From contig JACBWW010000007.1 in NCBI GenBank assembly GCA_020086605.1, forward strand, positions 20,529,752 to 20,593,751: 64,000 nt of DNA, written 5' to 3'. The notes under the pieces are model-generated. The model was not told where the DNA came from. It was given only the letters and a program-made list of their open reading frames with translations, and ran no database searches. A program made the position numbers and the translations under genes. Below, in pieces: positions 24,727 through 37,400 of this stretch (positions within the stretch are counted from its first letter, which is position 1; the number at the start of each line of letters is the position of its first letter). The stretch comes from Lanius collurio. Lineage: Eukaryota; Chordata; Aves; Passeriformes; Laniidae.

Positions 24727-25050
24727 AGCATTGCAGAATCACAAATTGGGTCAGGTTGTAAGGGACCACAGTCGGTCACCTGGTCCAACCTCTTTGCTCA
24801 AGCAGGGTTATCCTAGACCACATTGCACAGAATTGCATCTAGACAGGTCTTCAATACCTTCAGTGAGGGAGACTCTACAACCTCTCTGGGCAATCAGTTC
24901 CAGGGATCAGTCACCTGTACAGTAAAGAAGTTCTTCATCCTGTTCAAGTGAAACTTACTATGAATTGGTTTCAGCCTGTTGCCTCCTGCCCTATTGCTTG
25001 GCATCACCAAGCAGAGCCTGGTCCATCCTCTTGACACCCTGGGAGGGTTA
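24727..25050 (-). mobile_element. CR1 LINE 3' fragment, minus strand
   Basis: The plus strand reads the reverse complement of a CR1 3' region. 'cagaatcacaaa' (tail end) comes first, then the conserved blocks 'agggagactctacaacctct' (near 24866) and 'cagtaaagaagttcttcatc' (near 24920). Then 'gttgcctcctgccctattgc' leads into the last part of ORF2. The copy is truncated at about 25050. Its subfamily appears different from the copy at 26425. Confidence 0.8.
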
Positions 25051-25189
25051 TCAGGCAAATCATCACGTTTGTTTACAACCACACGAAGGACAATAAGATT
25101 ACTGTGATTTCTTCTTTTTTTTAATACACCTGACAAATCTGAAGTTTCCAGTAAGAGATAACTAACTAGAAGGATAGGATGAGAGCAGA

Positions 25190-25838
25190 GCAGAGGATGT
25201 TTTTTATCTATACTTTAACAGGATGCTGTCTGACAAAACATGCTCAAAGTAAAAATGATGAACCATGGGAAGTGGGGCTGGAAACTGGCTGAGCTGCTGG
25301 GCTTAAAGGATTGCAGCAACACAAAGTGTAGCTGGAGGTTAGAAGAGGCTGGCACTTCAGCCAGTACTGTTTAACATCTTTGTTAGTCACCTGGATGATA
25401 GAGCAAACACATCCTTCACAAGTGTGTGGATGATGGGAGAAGCAACCCCGTGCACCCATGTTGACTATGAGGCAGCTGACTTAGTGGAAAGGAGCTCAGC
25501 AAAACCAGCCAGGGGTTCTGGTGAATGCCAAAGTTAACATGTGCCCATGAGGCAAAAAGACTGACTCAGTGACAGGAAAACGAGGTAATGGGCATAACTG
25601 TAATACAGGAAATTTTATTTAAACAAAAGAAAAAAAAAATCTTTTACTGCATAAGTGGTCAAATCAGGTCAAGTGTTTTTGTGGTATCTACATCCTGGAG
25701 ATAGTTAAACTTCAACTGGTCATGATCTTGGGCAACTTGCTGTACATGACACTGGTCTGGGCAGGCTGGTTGAACTGGATCATCTCCAGAGTTGCCTTCC
25801 AGAAAAGCCACTCCGTAATTCTGTGGGAGGGCAACATA
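25190..25838 (+). mobile_element. CR1 LINE 3' end, plus strand
   Basis: The left part matches the RT-to-C-terminal coding region of CR1 ORF2: 'cagtactgtttaacatcttt' near 25361, then 'gtggaaaggagctcagcaaa' near 25486. The right part matches the 3' UTR and tail ('gatcatctccagagttgcct') and ends with the ATTCTGTG octamer at 25818-25825. A deletion of several hundred bases removes the middle. Stops and frameshifts prevent any protein. Confidence 0.75.
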
Positions 25839-25839
25839 C

Positions 25840-26424
25840 AAGGCACAACAGATCAGAACTTTATTAATTCAGTGTCTTTTATTATAAAATGCTGAAAACA
25901 ATTGGTTTTGCCTGTGTGAATTTTTGGTTGCAATAGAGTAAGTAGAGAATATCATTATTTTAACTGAACAACATAGAAAGGTTTGAAAACTTAAAGAAAA
26001 GAAATAATTATCTTCTTTGCACAATTTTTAATAGGGCTTTTACCTCAGACAAAACTCTGAAAGTTCACCGTCTGTTTCATCTGACAAAACCTCTCCACTG
26101 GGGTATACTGTAAATGTTCTGATTCATCAAGTGTAGTTCCCTCTCCTGACCTTTCCTGTGTCACCTTTTTACAGCTACTTTCCATTTCCTAGTGTTTCAA
26201 CCTTGCACACTTTTAATTTTCGTAAAAAATCTCACTCTTACCACTAGGAGATCTGCATTAACTCTGCTGACTTTGATGATAATTTGACACATTTCAGCTG
26301 TTCTGTTTCAGCAATATATATTCGTGTTGTCTCTACCATGTCCATGAAAAGAGATCGTTAATTAAAAAAAAAAAAAAATTGGGAAAAAAATCATAAGAAT
26401 CCCTCATACAAAATCATATAAAAT
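25840..26424. other. AT-rich unique DNA between CR1 copies
   Basis: No gene recognised. An A-run lies at about 26361-26375, just before the minus-strand CR1. Confidence 0.5.
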
Positions 26425-26835
26425 CACAGAATATTAGGGAGTTTTGTAGGGACCCTGAAGTTCATCTAGTCCCAACCCCTCCTCTGCTATGGGCAGGAAC
26501 ACGTCCCACTAGATAAGGTTGCTCAAGGCCTTAATCCAACCTGACCTTGAACATTGCCAGGGTTGGGGCATCTGCAACCTCCCTGGGTAATCTGTTCCAG
26601 TGTCTCATCACCCTCACAGTAAAGAATTTCTTCCTAATATCTGACCTGAATTTCACCACTTTCAGTCTGTACCATTACTCCTTGTCCTATCACAGTTCCT
26701 GATTAAGAGTCCCTCTCTGGCTCCCCTTGCAGGCCCCCCATCAGATACTAGAAAATGTTATGAGGTTTCTGTGCAACCGTCTCTTCTCCAGGCTGAACAA
26801 CCCTAACTTTCTCAGCTTAAAAGTTCAGCTTTTCT
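26425..26835 (-). mobile_element. CR1 LINE 3' fragment, minus strand
   Basis: This is the best-preserved CR1 of the window. The plus strand starts with CACAGAAT (26425-26432), the reverse complement of the CR1 terminal octamer. Next come 'gttcatctagtcccaacccc' and 'gggcaggaacacgtcccact', then the 'cagtaaagaatttcttccta' block near 26621. It ends with 'ctccaggctgaacaacccta' near 26788. The element is 5'-truncated at about 26835, the usual state for CR1. Confidence 0.9.
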
Positions 26836-27117
26836 TCATCTCTCTAGTTTATTTAGGCGATAACTTCAACACTACTACCATTTCAGAATTAGCCCTGTGA
26901 CTTTAAATATTTCTTTGATTTTACAAATGTGTCCCTGAATATTTTTCCTAACTTTTAATAAAAAAACCCCAATTATTGTGTGTTCTTATAATCAGAAATA
27001 TGCTACTCTCTCACTCAGTATATTGAAGACCTGTGTGAGCTAATTTTTCTGTTAAGAGACACTGTTGGGGCTGCCCAAGGCTGCACATCCTTGGTGTCAG
27101 GTGCAGCAGGCAGGGGT

Positions 27118-27195
27118 CAGCTGCAGCAAAGAGGGAAAGCTGCCAGCTGCAGCAAGGAGGGAAAGCTCTCAGCTGCAGCCTGCAGGGAAAGCTGG
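27118..27195. repeat. Three 26-bp tandem repeats inside LTR
   Basis: Units start with CAGCTGCAGC at 27118, 27144 and 27170. They share the 'agggaaagct' core and differ at a few positions. Each contains the CAGCTG palindrome. Confidence 0.9.
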
Positions 27196-27348
27196 CTCCT
27201 TTGCAAGGAACCAGCCCCAAACAAAGGTGGTGTAAAAGCATCAGTGGAGGCAAAGGATGAGAGAGGGCTCTTTTGTATGGGCTTCAGCTGTTTTTTTGCC
27301 AGTGGAGGGTCCAGGGACAAAAAAAAAAGGAGCAAGGGAGAACACAGT

Positions 27349-27358
27349 ATTTTATACA
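27349..27358 (-). promoter_or_regulatory. TATA box of minus-strand LTR
   Basis: GTATAAAATA on the minus strand, with CCAAT/ATTGG motifs about 25 and 110 bases upstream. This is the only textbook-like TATA arrangement in the window. Activity is unproven. Confidence 0.55.
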
Positions 27359-27726
27359 GGGGTGGAACAAAGGGAAATAACCAATGGGGATCAACTGAGG
27401 AGGAGGAGACAACAGGGGAATGAATATCTGATAGGGATAACTTAAGGGTGGGAATTACACGAGTAGACCAATGGGGCACCAAAGAAGGGAGAACTTTCCA
27501 GAGCTAATACATAAGCAGCTAGGGGAAATACATAAACATGAATTTATACATAGAACGAGGTGGAGAACTCCTGAACCAATAAACTTAAAACATGTAATCT
27601 AAGAACTACTAGGAACATGGGAGCTTGCTGTAACCACAGGGTGAGGATTAGACCTTGATATTCTGGAGGCCTGCTTGCAAGTTTTCTCAATGTTCTACTG
27701 CTGTGGCCACTGCCTCATCCACCACA

Positions 27727-28203
27727 ATAGTTAAGTTTCAATAAAGTGGACTCTTCTATAATTTTGCAGAGTTATCAAGGGTATCACATGTTTTTGTTCT
27801 GTTTTCTACAGATTAAGAATGTTGCTTAAAACCACTAAATTCTTTTGTGGTTTAAAGCTTACTCACTGTACATGTATGTCTCTACTAAAATAATGCAGAG
27901 ACAAACTTTTCTGATAAATAATAAAGTTTCTGAAGTTCCGCAGACCTGATTGACAGTATGGTAATTTTTCAGGGCATAAGCCTTTGATCAGCTTCTGCTA
28001 CAAGCTCTGCTTTTAATGATTTTCCCAAACTCTCATGCAGTTAATCATTGACATTTGTTTAAAATAATATTCAGAAGATTGCAGAAGACACCTGTAGTGA
28101 ACTAAGTTTTATACAAAAAGGTGTTTTTTTCATAGGAGGGTATAATTAAAATTTTTCAGCTTTTTATGATTAATGCTTTGTCCAAGCAAAAGCAGGTGTC
28201 GTG
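27727..28203. other. AT-rich unique DNA, no gene seen
   Basis: Nothing recognised beyond short A and T runs. Confidence 0.5.
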
Positions 28204-28262
28204 TTCTATCTACAAAAGAGATTAGATTAAATAATCTTCATTGTAGCCCTTCTCAACCTTGT
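28204..28262 (+). mobile_element. Possible CR1 tail remnant
   Basis: 'gattagattaaataatctt' followed by 'cccttctcaacctt' resembles the CR1 3' tail. It is short and diverged, so chance similarity is possible. Confidence 0.3.
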
Positions 28263-29269
28263 CCTAAACATGCAGTGTAAATCAATCAGGAGGCTTTCAG
28301 ATAGAAAACTTTATTTAAACTATGATGTTAATTTGCATGAGAACAATTTAATATATCATTTAATCTATCCCTGCGTGCTTTTGGTGCAATCCGTCTCTTT
28401 CCAAAGTTACTTATTTTAGTGTACATACTCAGCCATTGAACTCTTTCATCTTATTTCTGAACAATTTCTCTATTGAAATGATAAGGTTATGAAAAAGAGA
28501 AAATAAATACAGAAGATAATCTTACTGAAGTAGTCCAACACAAAGAAATGCCATCAATACTATGTATACCTTCAGACTGAGAGTACTGTGAATATTTGTG
28601 AATATTAGCAACAAAAACTGAAGCTGAAATACCAAACCATGCTAATATCAGACTCAGTGTTTGGTGCAACATCAGCAGCAGTAAATGGGATGAGGTTCCT
28701 GAGCACTGAGATGTGCCTGAGCAGGCACTACCTGATATATTGATTTAACAAACTCACTCTTAGCCAGATTAATGACATGAGTTGGTTTAAAAGAAAGTCT
28801 TATTTTCTTCTTTTTTCCTTCTTTTTCCTTTTTTTTTGTGGGGCACATCTGAGACAAATGCTTAGGATTACCACCTTCCTTTTCCTCTTCATATATACAG
28901 ACAATGTAGTTAATTGCTTAAGTCTGTGTAAATGAAAGACCTTAAAAACAAAGAACAAAACAAAGAAGATGAAAAGAAACATAATGGCTTTGCTTAATCC
29001 CACCTGAATTAGGCAAAAGTCTAAATTAGAAATCTGTTTGTCAAAATTCAGTTTGTAGCATTGGCAAGAGAGAAATGGCTTAAGTGAGCAACTCAGATCC
29101 TGGTGGGCTGAACAGGTCTTTAGAAATGCCTGTGTCTCATCAATGACTGCATGCCTGGAGTCTGTTAAACAATAAAAGGCTTTTTATTTTTCCCTTTTCC
29201 CCTAAATTGTCTGGAAAAGGAATAGAAAAAAAATTGTCTGAACTTTGATATTAAACACTGTGAACTGTA
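28263..29269. other. AT-rich unique DNA, no gene seen
   Basis: There is a pyrimidine-rich low-complexity patch at 28801-28838. The lysine-rich open frames opposite it are artefacts. Confidence 0.5.
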
Positions 29270-29387
29270 AAGGCTGAATCCAACCAGGTGGAGACAGCCC
29301 AGGATAAATCTAAATCTGCATTAGGTCTCTCTTTCGTCTCCACTCTGTAAATGAATAAACTCTCTTTAAAAAAAAAATAAAAAAAAA
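29270..29387 (+). other. Possible retroposed transcript 3' end
   Basis: An AATAAA signal at 29354-29359 is followed after eight bases by an A-rich tail (29368-29387, one T interruption). This is the spacing of a genuine polyadenylated RNA. The sequence upstream is richer in G and C than its flanks. No flanking duplication was located, so it could also be a chance A-run or an unrecognised LTR/SINE end. Confidence 0.35.
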
Positions 29388-31014
29388 TATCAGATTACTC
29401 TTAAGTTTAGCCACAATAAATGCTTTGAACTGCTGGTTTTTCCCAAGACAGTAAAATTAAAGGTTTCTTTTGTTCTTACTGCTTCAATTTTCTAGCATCA
29501 AATTTTTTAAATCTCACTTCTGGTGACAGTAGATTCATTATCCAAAATCAGTGGTAAATGTCCTCAGGTTTCTGTCTCTTTCTACAGGCCACTGATCCTA
29601 AGCTTATTATTTCATGTGTGAAAATTCAGAAGACCAAGTTTTCATCTCACTTTGAAGGACTGAAGATGGTTAATTTGAAGTATTTTAATTGGCCATGCAT
29701 GACCAGAACCAGCTGATTAAAATGTTTCTTCAGGGTTTTCTTGAACATTCATATTAAATTTGGGTACTATTTTATTCCTGTAATTCAAAATGCTTAACTA
29801 ATTTATCTAATATTAAGTTTCCATGCCCGGTAGTACACAAACTAATTGGAAAGTACATTTTGAATGCTGGGAAAAATAATTCCTGTACCTAGCTTATATA
29901 ACAACACATTAATAAAAAAGAGTGAGAGAGAGGAAACAGGAAAGAAATATGTGCTTTTTAAAAGAGGAGAAAGAGTTAGTTGAAACTGGGAATGAAAATG
30001 AAAAAGATGCTGGTGACATACTGTTTCAGGAGCAAAAAAAGCTAAAGGTAGTAAAATGGGAGGTAGTATATGACCAGACATTTTCTTCAGACAGCTTTCA
30101 CTGACTCCCTATAAGTTTCATTCTGATTTTTAGCAATAAGTAGTTAATATGTTCTGAGCTAATGTCCTTCCCATGACTTGTCAGTTAGTCAATAATTACT
30201 TGATTTTAAATGCCTTCCAAACAGGTGCATGAAATATAACGTAAATAAAAGTAAATTGAGATGAGATACCATTCACAATAATTTTTTAGCTTTTGCTTTG
30301 CTTTGATAAAAGGGGAAAATAAATTAAAAGGTACAAAGTCAAGGACAAATGTGCTTGAAATGCACTATTTTGAGGCTAAAGTATGAATATTTTAAATTAA
30401 GATAAAACTATATGTTGTACTGAAGAAATGTGTTAAATCTTTAACCTTGTACAGTGCAGGGATGGTTACAACATATAGTGCATTTTTCCAATTCCATATT
30501 GTCAGAAATATATGTTCCAGAGTATTAACATAGTGGTAGCTGCTCATAAATATCACAATCTCAAGGTCACATCAAGAGGCACAAAATATAATTTGAAAGT
30601 TTCCTTTTGTTCTTTCTTAGTGGAGGATGCTCTGTCTTCTCACTTTGGGATATATAAGTCCACAGAGTAAGTGTTTTTCATTATGGTATTTCTGGAAGCT
30701 GGGAGACAGAACACAGTTTAAGAACCAATGTAATTAGTAATAGGAACCAAAGAACCAAAGAGTCCACAGGCAAACAAAAATAAAAGGAGCTTCATAATCA
30801 TTTTTTCAAGGAAAAGATATGTGTAGTTTATAATGGTGGAAGCTGATTGATGATAGACTTATCAGAGCAAGTGTTGATGATTGCTTTTATTTTTTTAGAC
30901 TTGTAACCCAAAATAGCTGATATGTGACAGTTGGGCTGAGCTAGTCTGCCTGAGTCTATGGCAGATGCTAGTCACAGTATTCAATAAGCTGAGAGTGAAG
31001 AGGTGTCCTGAAGA
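29388..31014. other. AT-rich unique DNA, no gene seen
   Basis: No gene or mobile element recognised. The overlapping short open frames near 29842-30104 have no domain. Confidence 0.5.
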
Positions 31015-31430
31015 GATGATTGATTGTCAAGGATCATTTCTTCCAAGCTCAAGAATGGTCCAAACCAAGGTGTAGCAAGTCAAAGAAAAGAGGCAGAAGG
31101 ACTGTGTGGGTAAGCAAGGAGCTCCTGATTAAACTGGAACATGAAAAGGAAGCATGCAGGATATGCAAGCAGGGACATGCAGCCCTAGAGGAGTATAAAG
31201 TTATTGTCTGATCATGGAGGAATGGGGTTAGAGAAGCCAAAGCCCAGCTGGACTTGAACCTGCTCAGGGATCTGAAGGTCAACAAGATGGGCTTCTACAG
31301 CTACAGGAGCAGCAAAAGAAAGACTAGGGAAAATAACAGCCAGCTGCTGAAGGGGGAAGGGGACCAGCTGGAACATGACATGGAGAAGGCTGAAATAATC
31401 AATGTTTTCTTTACTTCAGCTTTTCATTAG
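31015..31430 (+). pseudogene. CR1-type LINE ORF2 fragment (endonuclease-RT linker)
   Basis: The plus-strand reading frame gives a WVSKELLIKL...HEKEACRICKQGH...EEYK pattern (31020-31211). It continues after a stop as a stretch encoding the AKAQLDLNL...and TRENNSQLL...EKAEIINVFFTS-like blocks. These correspond to the region between the endonuclease and reverse-transcriptase domains of CR1/jockey-type LINEs. Neither the RT core nor the 3' end is present here, so this is an internal fragment. It has in-frame stops and no coding capacity. Recognised by motif from memory; a database search would settle the subfamily. Confidence 0.7.
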
Positions 31431-34400
31431 TAAGAAAGGCCTTCAGGATTTAAGTATGTTTAAGATGTGGTGTTTTCCATATACAGTCATATACTGTGTG
31501 AAGAGGAATTTGCATGTAAAGGTAATGTGTGTTTGTCAAATGCCATATTTATAGGGATATTTAATGCAAGCTCCAGAACACAGCAGAGGAAAATAATGAA
31601 AAGTCAGATGCTCTGAAACAGACTGGAGGAATACTAGAATACCTTTTAAAGGCAAATGTACTGGATACTCCAATCCAGAAGATTAAAAGTTACATATGTG
31701 ACTAATATGTCTTTTCTATCCCTCTTTCAAATTTTCACAGAAGCAGAGAAAGATGCAGAAAGATTGCACTAACTTTTTTCCCCCTACAAGTACAATGTGG
31801 CACAGTGTTGTGGCTTAACACATCGTGGTAGCTAAGTACCAGGCATTCACCACATGTCTAGGAATCACATAATGTGTTTTGGTTTGGACTGTCATTGCCT
31901 GCCTTCCCTCAACCTGCAGCAGAGTATAGAGAACTCTAGTGGTCTGATTCACCTGCTGACACTGCCTGTTTATCTCCTTTGGCTCTGTAAGCTGCTTTTA
32001 AATTAAAACTCTCATAAAATTGCCAAAAATTACAAAGTATGTAACCACATTTAGCTGCCCATAACTTGATGAAAAACAATCTTACAGCCTGACAGTTTAA
32101 TGATTTAAATTTGCATATATTTTGATGATATTCTTGCCCTCATCATAAGTACATGAATGTCACAACTTCTCCCTACTAGCAGGATTCCCTTTAGACAGCT
32201 GACTGAAAGAAAAGCTCATTGTCTCATAAGTTAATATGTTAGAAAAATGCAAATCTTTCAGACCAATACTGGCATCCAGCTGGCTACCAAAATATTACCT
32301 GGAGCAGTGTAGAGAGGCTCTAGTAGATGAACTCGTGTGCTGGATTAATGACCTGTGAGTGTTAGTAGCTCCTCAAATGCTGTTGCCTGAATGACAGCAA
32401 CTTTTCTAAAAATCACCTCAGTTAAATGACTCCTACCTGCAATACTCCAGTCTGCAACAACTCCCATCCTCCTTTTGGATTGATTTACAGTCCAAAATGA
32501 TCAAGCTCCTTAAAAGCTTCCTTATAGGAATGCAAAGTGCATCTGAGCACTCAGACTAGGTCAGTGGCCTCAATTGCTAAAGTTTGATGGAAAGTTAAGA
32601 GCAGATGTTGGGCCATTGTCAGCACATGTAGCAAGAAAATTGGATCTTTGACATTGAGAAGGAGAAACAAACCATTGGTGATGTCATTAAATGTACTAAT
32701 ATACCCATAAATATACATTGCACTTAAATGTTAGTGAGCAATTAGAAGACAAAATTGTAGAACTGTTCTAGCATGAATATTGCATTGTACTGCCCATGCT
32801 ATCATTCCTTTGATGTTATATTATTGTTCAGTAAACTGACTCCAGCTCACAGATGTGGTCACTACCTGACATGTCTCTAAATGCTTTCTTCATAGCCATC
32901 AACTTACACTCGTATGTAACAAATTGCTGGATCATCTTGTGGTCTTGAACCCCTTGCATTACCCATGTGCTTCTATCTCATCTGAAAAGCTTGCTAATAG
33001 AAAAACAAACAAACAAACAAAACCAACAAAAAACAAACAGGTAATAAACCTGTGTTTAACAAGTCCCTTTTCTTTAACATGTCAGCAATACACATAAGCT
33101 TCAGTTAAACATGGACTGAATATAATTTCCTTTATTGTCCAAAACACAATTCAGTTTTAATTCATCCTAAATCATTCTTACATCCTGACACCATCAGATG
33201 CTGCAGTCAGTTACAGGAACCAACATGCCTAAACTCAAAGTGATACATTTTTTCGATAATCTTTTTGTATAGTTCTCCCTGTGGTGAGTTAAGTTTCTTT
33301 GCATATTGCTTTGTGCTTAACTGAGACATTTATGAAAATCATACAGTGTGGATTGATTTCCAGAGCCTAAGTACTTTTTATTTCTGACACCTCTCTAAAT
33401 ATGTATCAAACATTCTGTATGGTAGAAGGAATTATCTATCATAAATGGATGTAATTAATATTAAATTTGTACAAAAAAAAATTTCAAGGTTTTAAAAGTT
33501 ATATGAAATAAGCAATAAGCATAAACATCAGGAATAAAATATATATTGTTCACAGATTTCATGGCAATTCAGGTTTCCATGTATTTACCTAAAACTATTG
33601 TGTGTTTTTTACCCATTTTTGCTTTTTATTTTTATATAACTATGAAATACTAAACTGTGGAAAAATCTACTATGTTGTTTTGGTTGTGGATTTTTTTTTT
33701 TTTTATAAAATTGTATTCTTGCTGTAAAAATGTATTTTTCAAGAACATTGAACTTGAATATTAAACAAAGAAAATATAGTGGATTACTTTATTACCTTCC
33801 TCTTGCACAAAAAGAAAAATATTTTGCTAGCAGAAAGAGCAACTTGAATAAACAATAAAAATCACCTATTTGTCAGATACTCATTCTTATAAATCAAAAT
33901 TTGTATTTTCTCTACAATTTTTCTATTATTAAGAATTTTTAGTTCTTAAATTAAAATAAATGTCAACAATTTAAATGGACAGGGCTATGATTCTTACATA
34001 TATTGTAAAGTTTCATAACAGCCCATTATTTTTATTAATGTAGATTGGCAAGAAACATTATTTATGATGCCTTAGTATTTATATCATCAACAAACATCAT
34101 TGTTCTTACACAAGTTTATAACAGTAGAAAGAAAAAGATAGTCTTGTCTCCTCAAGAGCTAGGGATATTATAGACAAAAAAAAATTGAATATAAGAAGAC
34201 TGAATTCTTTTGTTTGGTTGTTTTTGATTTTTTTTTTTCCTTCAGGATTATGCACCACATTGATAGTAGAATCTTGATTACTTGTTATTAGAATTGTCCA
34301 AGTCCCATCCTATGTCTTCATTTGGTGGGTTAAAGATAATGGAAACGGGCAGTACAGTACTTCTGTGTCTAAAATACCAGTGTGAACAGAACTATTTTTT

Positions 34401-37400
34401 CATTTCTGGTGGAGTATGTTTTTAAAGAGAATTATGTTTCAGCTACAGTGCCATTTCTCAGAACTGCCAACTGTCTAAATATATGACTGAGACTTTTTGT
34501 AATAGTTTTATCTTGTGATTTCCTGTTGCCAGGATTTATTGACTAACATAAATTCTGTTATGTAATTGCCCTGCTACTAAAACACAGTACATCAGTCTCT
34601 GCCTTTCTTGCTGGAGCTGTTCCATTTTAAATAAATAAATATTCACTGGGCTAGAACAAGTGAATGATTGCCTCTACACACCAGTGATTGAGACACTTGC
34701 TTGGGAAATATGAGTCAGATTGAAGCTGTGGCTCCAATTCTTAATTATACAAAGTAGAACAGCTCCGACTTGTCCTTTAATTTTTTGCAGCTTACATGTC
34801 ACATACATTGAATTGAATCCCAGTTCTAAATCAGGCTAATAAGAAATAACTTGACACTGTGTGGCTTGTACAATCAGGACAATTGAATATATTGAGAGAG
34901 AAGGAGGAGTCAGTACTTTTCTACTACATTAACAAAAACAATGTGTGTTCCCGCAGTTTCTGAAATAGACAGAAGCATACTGAAATTAAATCTTTCATTG
35001 AACTGCATTTGATCGCTCTTCATAGGAACAATATATTTATTTAAAAAGTTTTAGTTAATACTACATTGGAGAAATATATTTTAATTACAAGGATGTACTT
35101 TGAGTCCCTTTTTCATTATTGTGTGAATATATGTAAAGTGGATCTAAGCTTGTTTCAAAAATTCTCTACCCATAGCCTGTCAAGAAAATTGTTTACCATC
35201 ACTACAAAATGGGCAAAAAAGTAACAGTTTCTTTTCATCAATTTATTTTTTGGGGGGAGGGAGTGGGGGAGAGGGAACAATGAGCAGAGGTACATGTGAC
35301 GAAAAGTCTGCCTTAAATAGGACTTCAGGCATGTATAAAAAAACATATACCTGAGAATGTTATCTGACTCGGGGGGTGGTCAATACAAGTTAAAAAGGGT
35401 ATCTGGTGTTCAATTTATATGACCCATTTTAGGCCTGAGTGTGAGGGTAAGATAAATCACCTGAAAGTGGCTATTTCTTTTCTTTTGTTATAAACCTGCT
35501 CCAGATGACCAGCTTAGAGCATGCCCGTGGTTGTAAATTGCAGTAAGGATGAACCAGAATCCCTTTTCTCCTGGCAAAAATAACTGTACAGAAAAGTTTT
35601 TTCCTCACTCCCATTATGTTTCAATGGTTTCAAAGTGTTGTTTTAACATGTCTGAGTGATTCTGCCTGTTGATATGCAAAGTTTTGTATTCACTGCACTG
35701 AAGCATATCATACTGCTATTTAATTGCAGCTACCTTTATTATTTTGGGAAGCAGGATCCATGATATCATTTTCTATTATTATATTTAGTTAACATAATAG
35801 TCAAGGGTTATTAGGAAAGAATTAACATCTCAAAGTCTACGTAGTTTCAAGGTATGTTTCTCTTGATTAACATGACTTACCTACATTTTATTTAAAAAAT
35901 ATATTAAAAAAATCAGTATTTTTTAAGGTTGCACTATCCTAAGGCTAATATTTCAAAGTATAGCAGAAAAGGTCTTAACTAAGATGTAAGATGAAGATAT
36001 GTTTGATAATAAAGAATTAAAAGACTTGAGCCAGTGCCCAGAAATATGTCTGCTTATAGAGACAGCTGCTTGTTGGATTCAGAGGCAGTTTATTTGTAAA
36101 CTATTAAACTTTCTTGGAGCCTCAGAAATCACAGTCTTCAGCCTGTCATTCTCATACTATAGAAAACGAGTTTCTTAAGACATTTTGCATGCTTACTGCA
36201 CCTGATTTGAACAGTTCCTTAATAATCTACAGACTCTTAATTTCATTATAGTTAATGAGATATACTGTGATACTGTTTTCATTGAAAGCAAAATGTTTTT
36301 ATATATCTTTTTCATTTCAATACAGTGGTTACTGTTTGAAAAATAAACAGGACAGCCACATAGCAGCAGCATAAAAACTTCCTGACAAGAGTCTTGAAAG
36401 AATGAGAGAAGATTTGCAATCAGTTCAAGCAGTTGTCTACGTAGTGCTTCAACATGTCAAACAAAAGTTAAATGGTTAAAAAGCAATTAAAGTAGACATG
36501 GGAGTTTGATAGGAGCATCCAAGTGAGGGCAACTTTTTCTAGACATCCTATATTGTACTTTCTCTAATGGTTTAAGGTGTTTAGAACAGACTAATCAAGC
36601 AAAGACTGTTCAGCTCATAGTGGTATTATTATACGATTATTGCAGAGTAGAAATATTTCAAGAAACAGAAATTATCAATTTACCCAGTGGTCCATGAAGA
36701 GGTGACATTTTTTTTCTTCATTGTGTAAAGTGGTTGCTACTCTGCCACAAAACTTAGTGTGACACAAGCATACTTTAGAGGCACATAAAATATATTTGCC
36801 TGTCTCAATTTACAGTACTCAAACTCACATGAAATACTCCTATTTACTTGAAACTGGTTACTTAAGTAAATAATATCTAAATCAATGACAATTATAATAC
36901 ATACCTTACCCTGGAAACATCAAGAACTAGACATAAAAAAAATACTGGAATTGATTGACCATCTGTCAATTTACCCTAGATGATTCTGTCCTTGTATATC
37001 TAACATATGTCAATAAAGCTTTTTTTATTTTAAAATGTTTTTCCATTTTCACCCATTTTACTGCCAGTTACTTTACAATACCAATATTTCATCCAATTAT
37101 TTTTCTTTGCCTGTGCTAGACTTTACTACCAACAGATATACTGCCCATCACTCAGTTCTAATAAGGGCAAGAACTTAAAAATCTAAATCACCAAAGAGAT
37201 AATTTTAACTAACAATGTAATTCTAGTTAGTTTGTGATTACTTGCTAAAATTATTATTTAAATATGAGTCTTTGTGAAACTAATTTTTAAATTCACTAAA
37301 ATAAATAAGATTACAAAAAGATCCCTGTGCCACTGATTCTTTAGTTTTACAGCATTTTTTGTACCAGGTGACTTATTCTATCAACCACCCTTGGATAAAA

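Larger units (their letters stand above)
27063..27726 (-). mobile_element. LTR, minus strand, ERVK-like
   Basis: On the minus strand it starts TGTGGTGGATGAGG at 27726 and ends about CCCCAACA at 27063. A TATA box (GTATAAAATA, 27349-27358) lies mid-element with inverted CCAAT motifs at 27381 and 27467 upstream of it, giving a plausible U3 promoter. Three 26-bp tandem repeats lie downstream in R/U5. No clean target duplication was found. The hexamer GTTAAG occurs just outside at 27051-27056 and 27730-27735 but does not abut the termini. The open frames at 27091-27482 are artefacts of the repeats. Confidence 0.65.

Noticed and set aside
27091..27482. Open frames of about 110-121 codons on both strands
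   Set aside because: Produced by the 26-bp repeats and A/G-rich sequence in a minus-strand LTR.
29170..29200. AATAAA-like signals near 29170 and elsewhere as gene ends
   Set aside because: AATAAA is frequent by chance in AT-rich DNA, and no upstream exon is recognisable.
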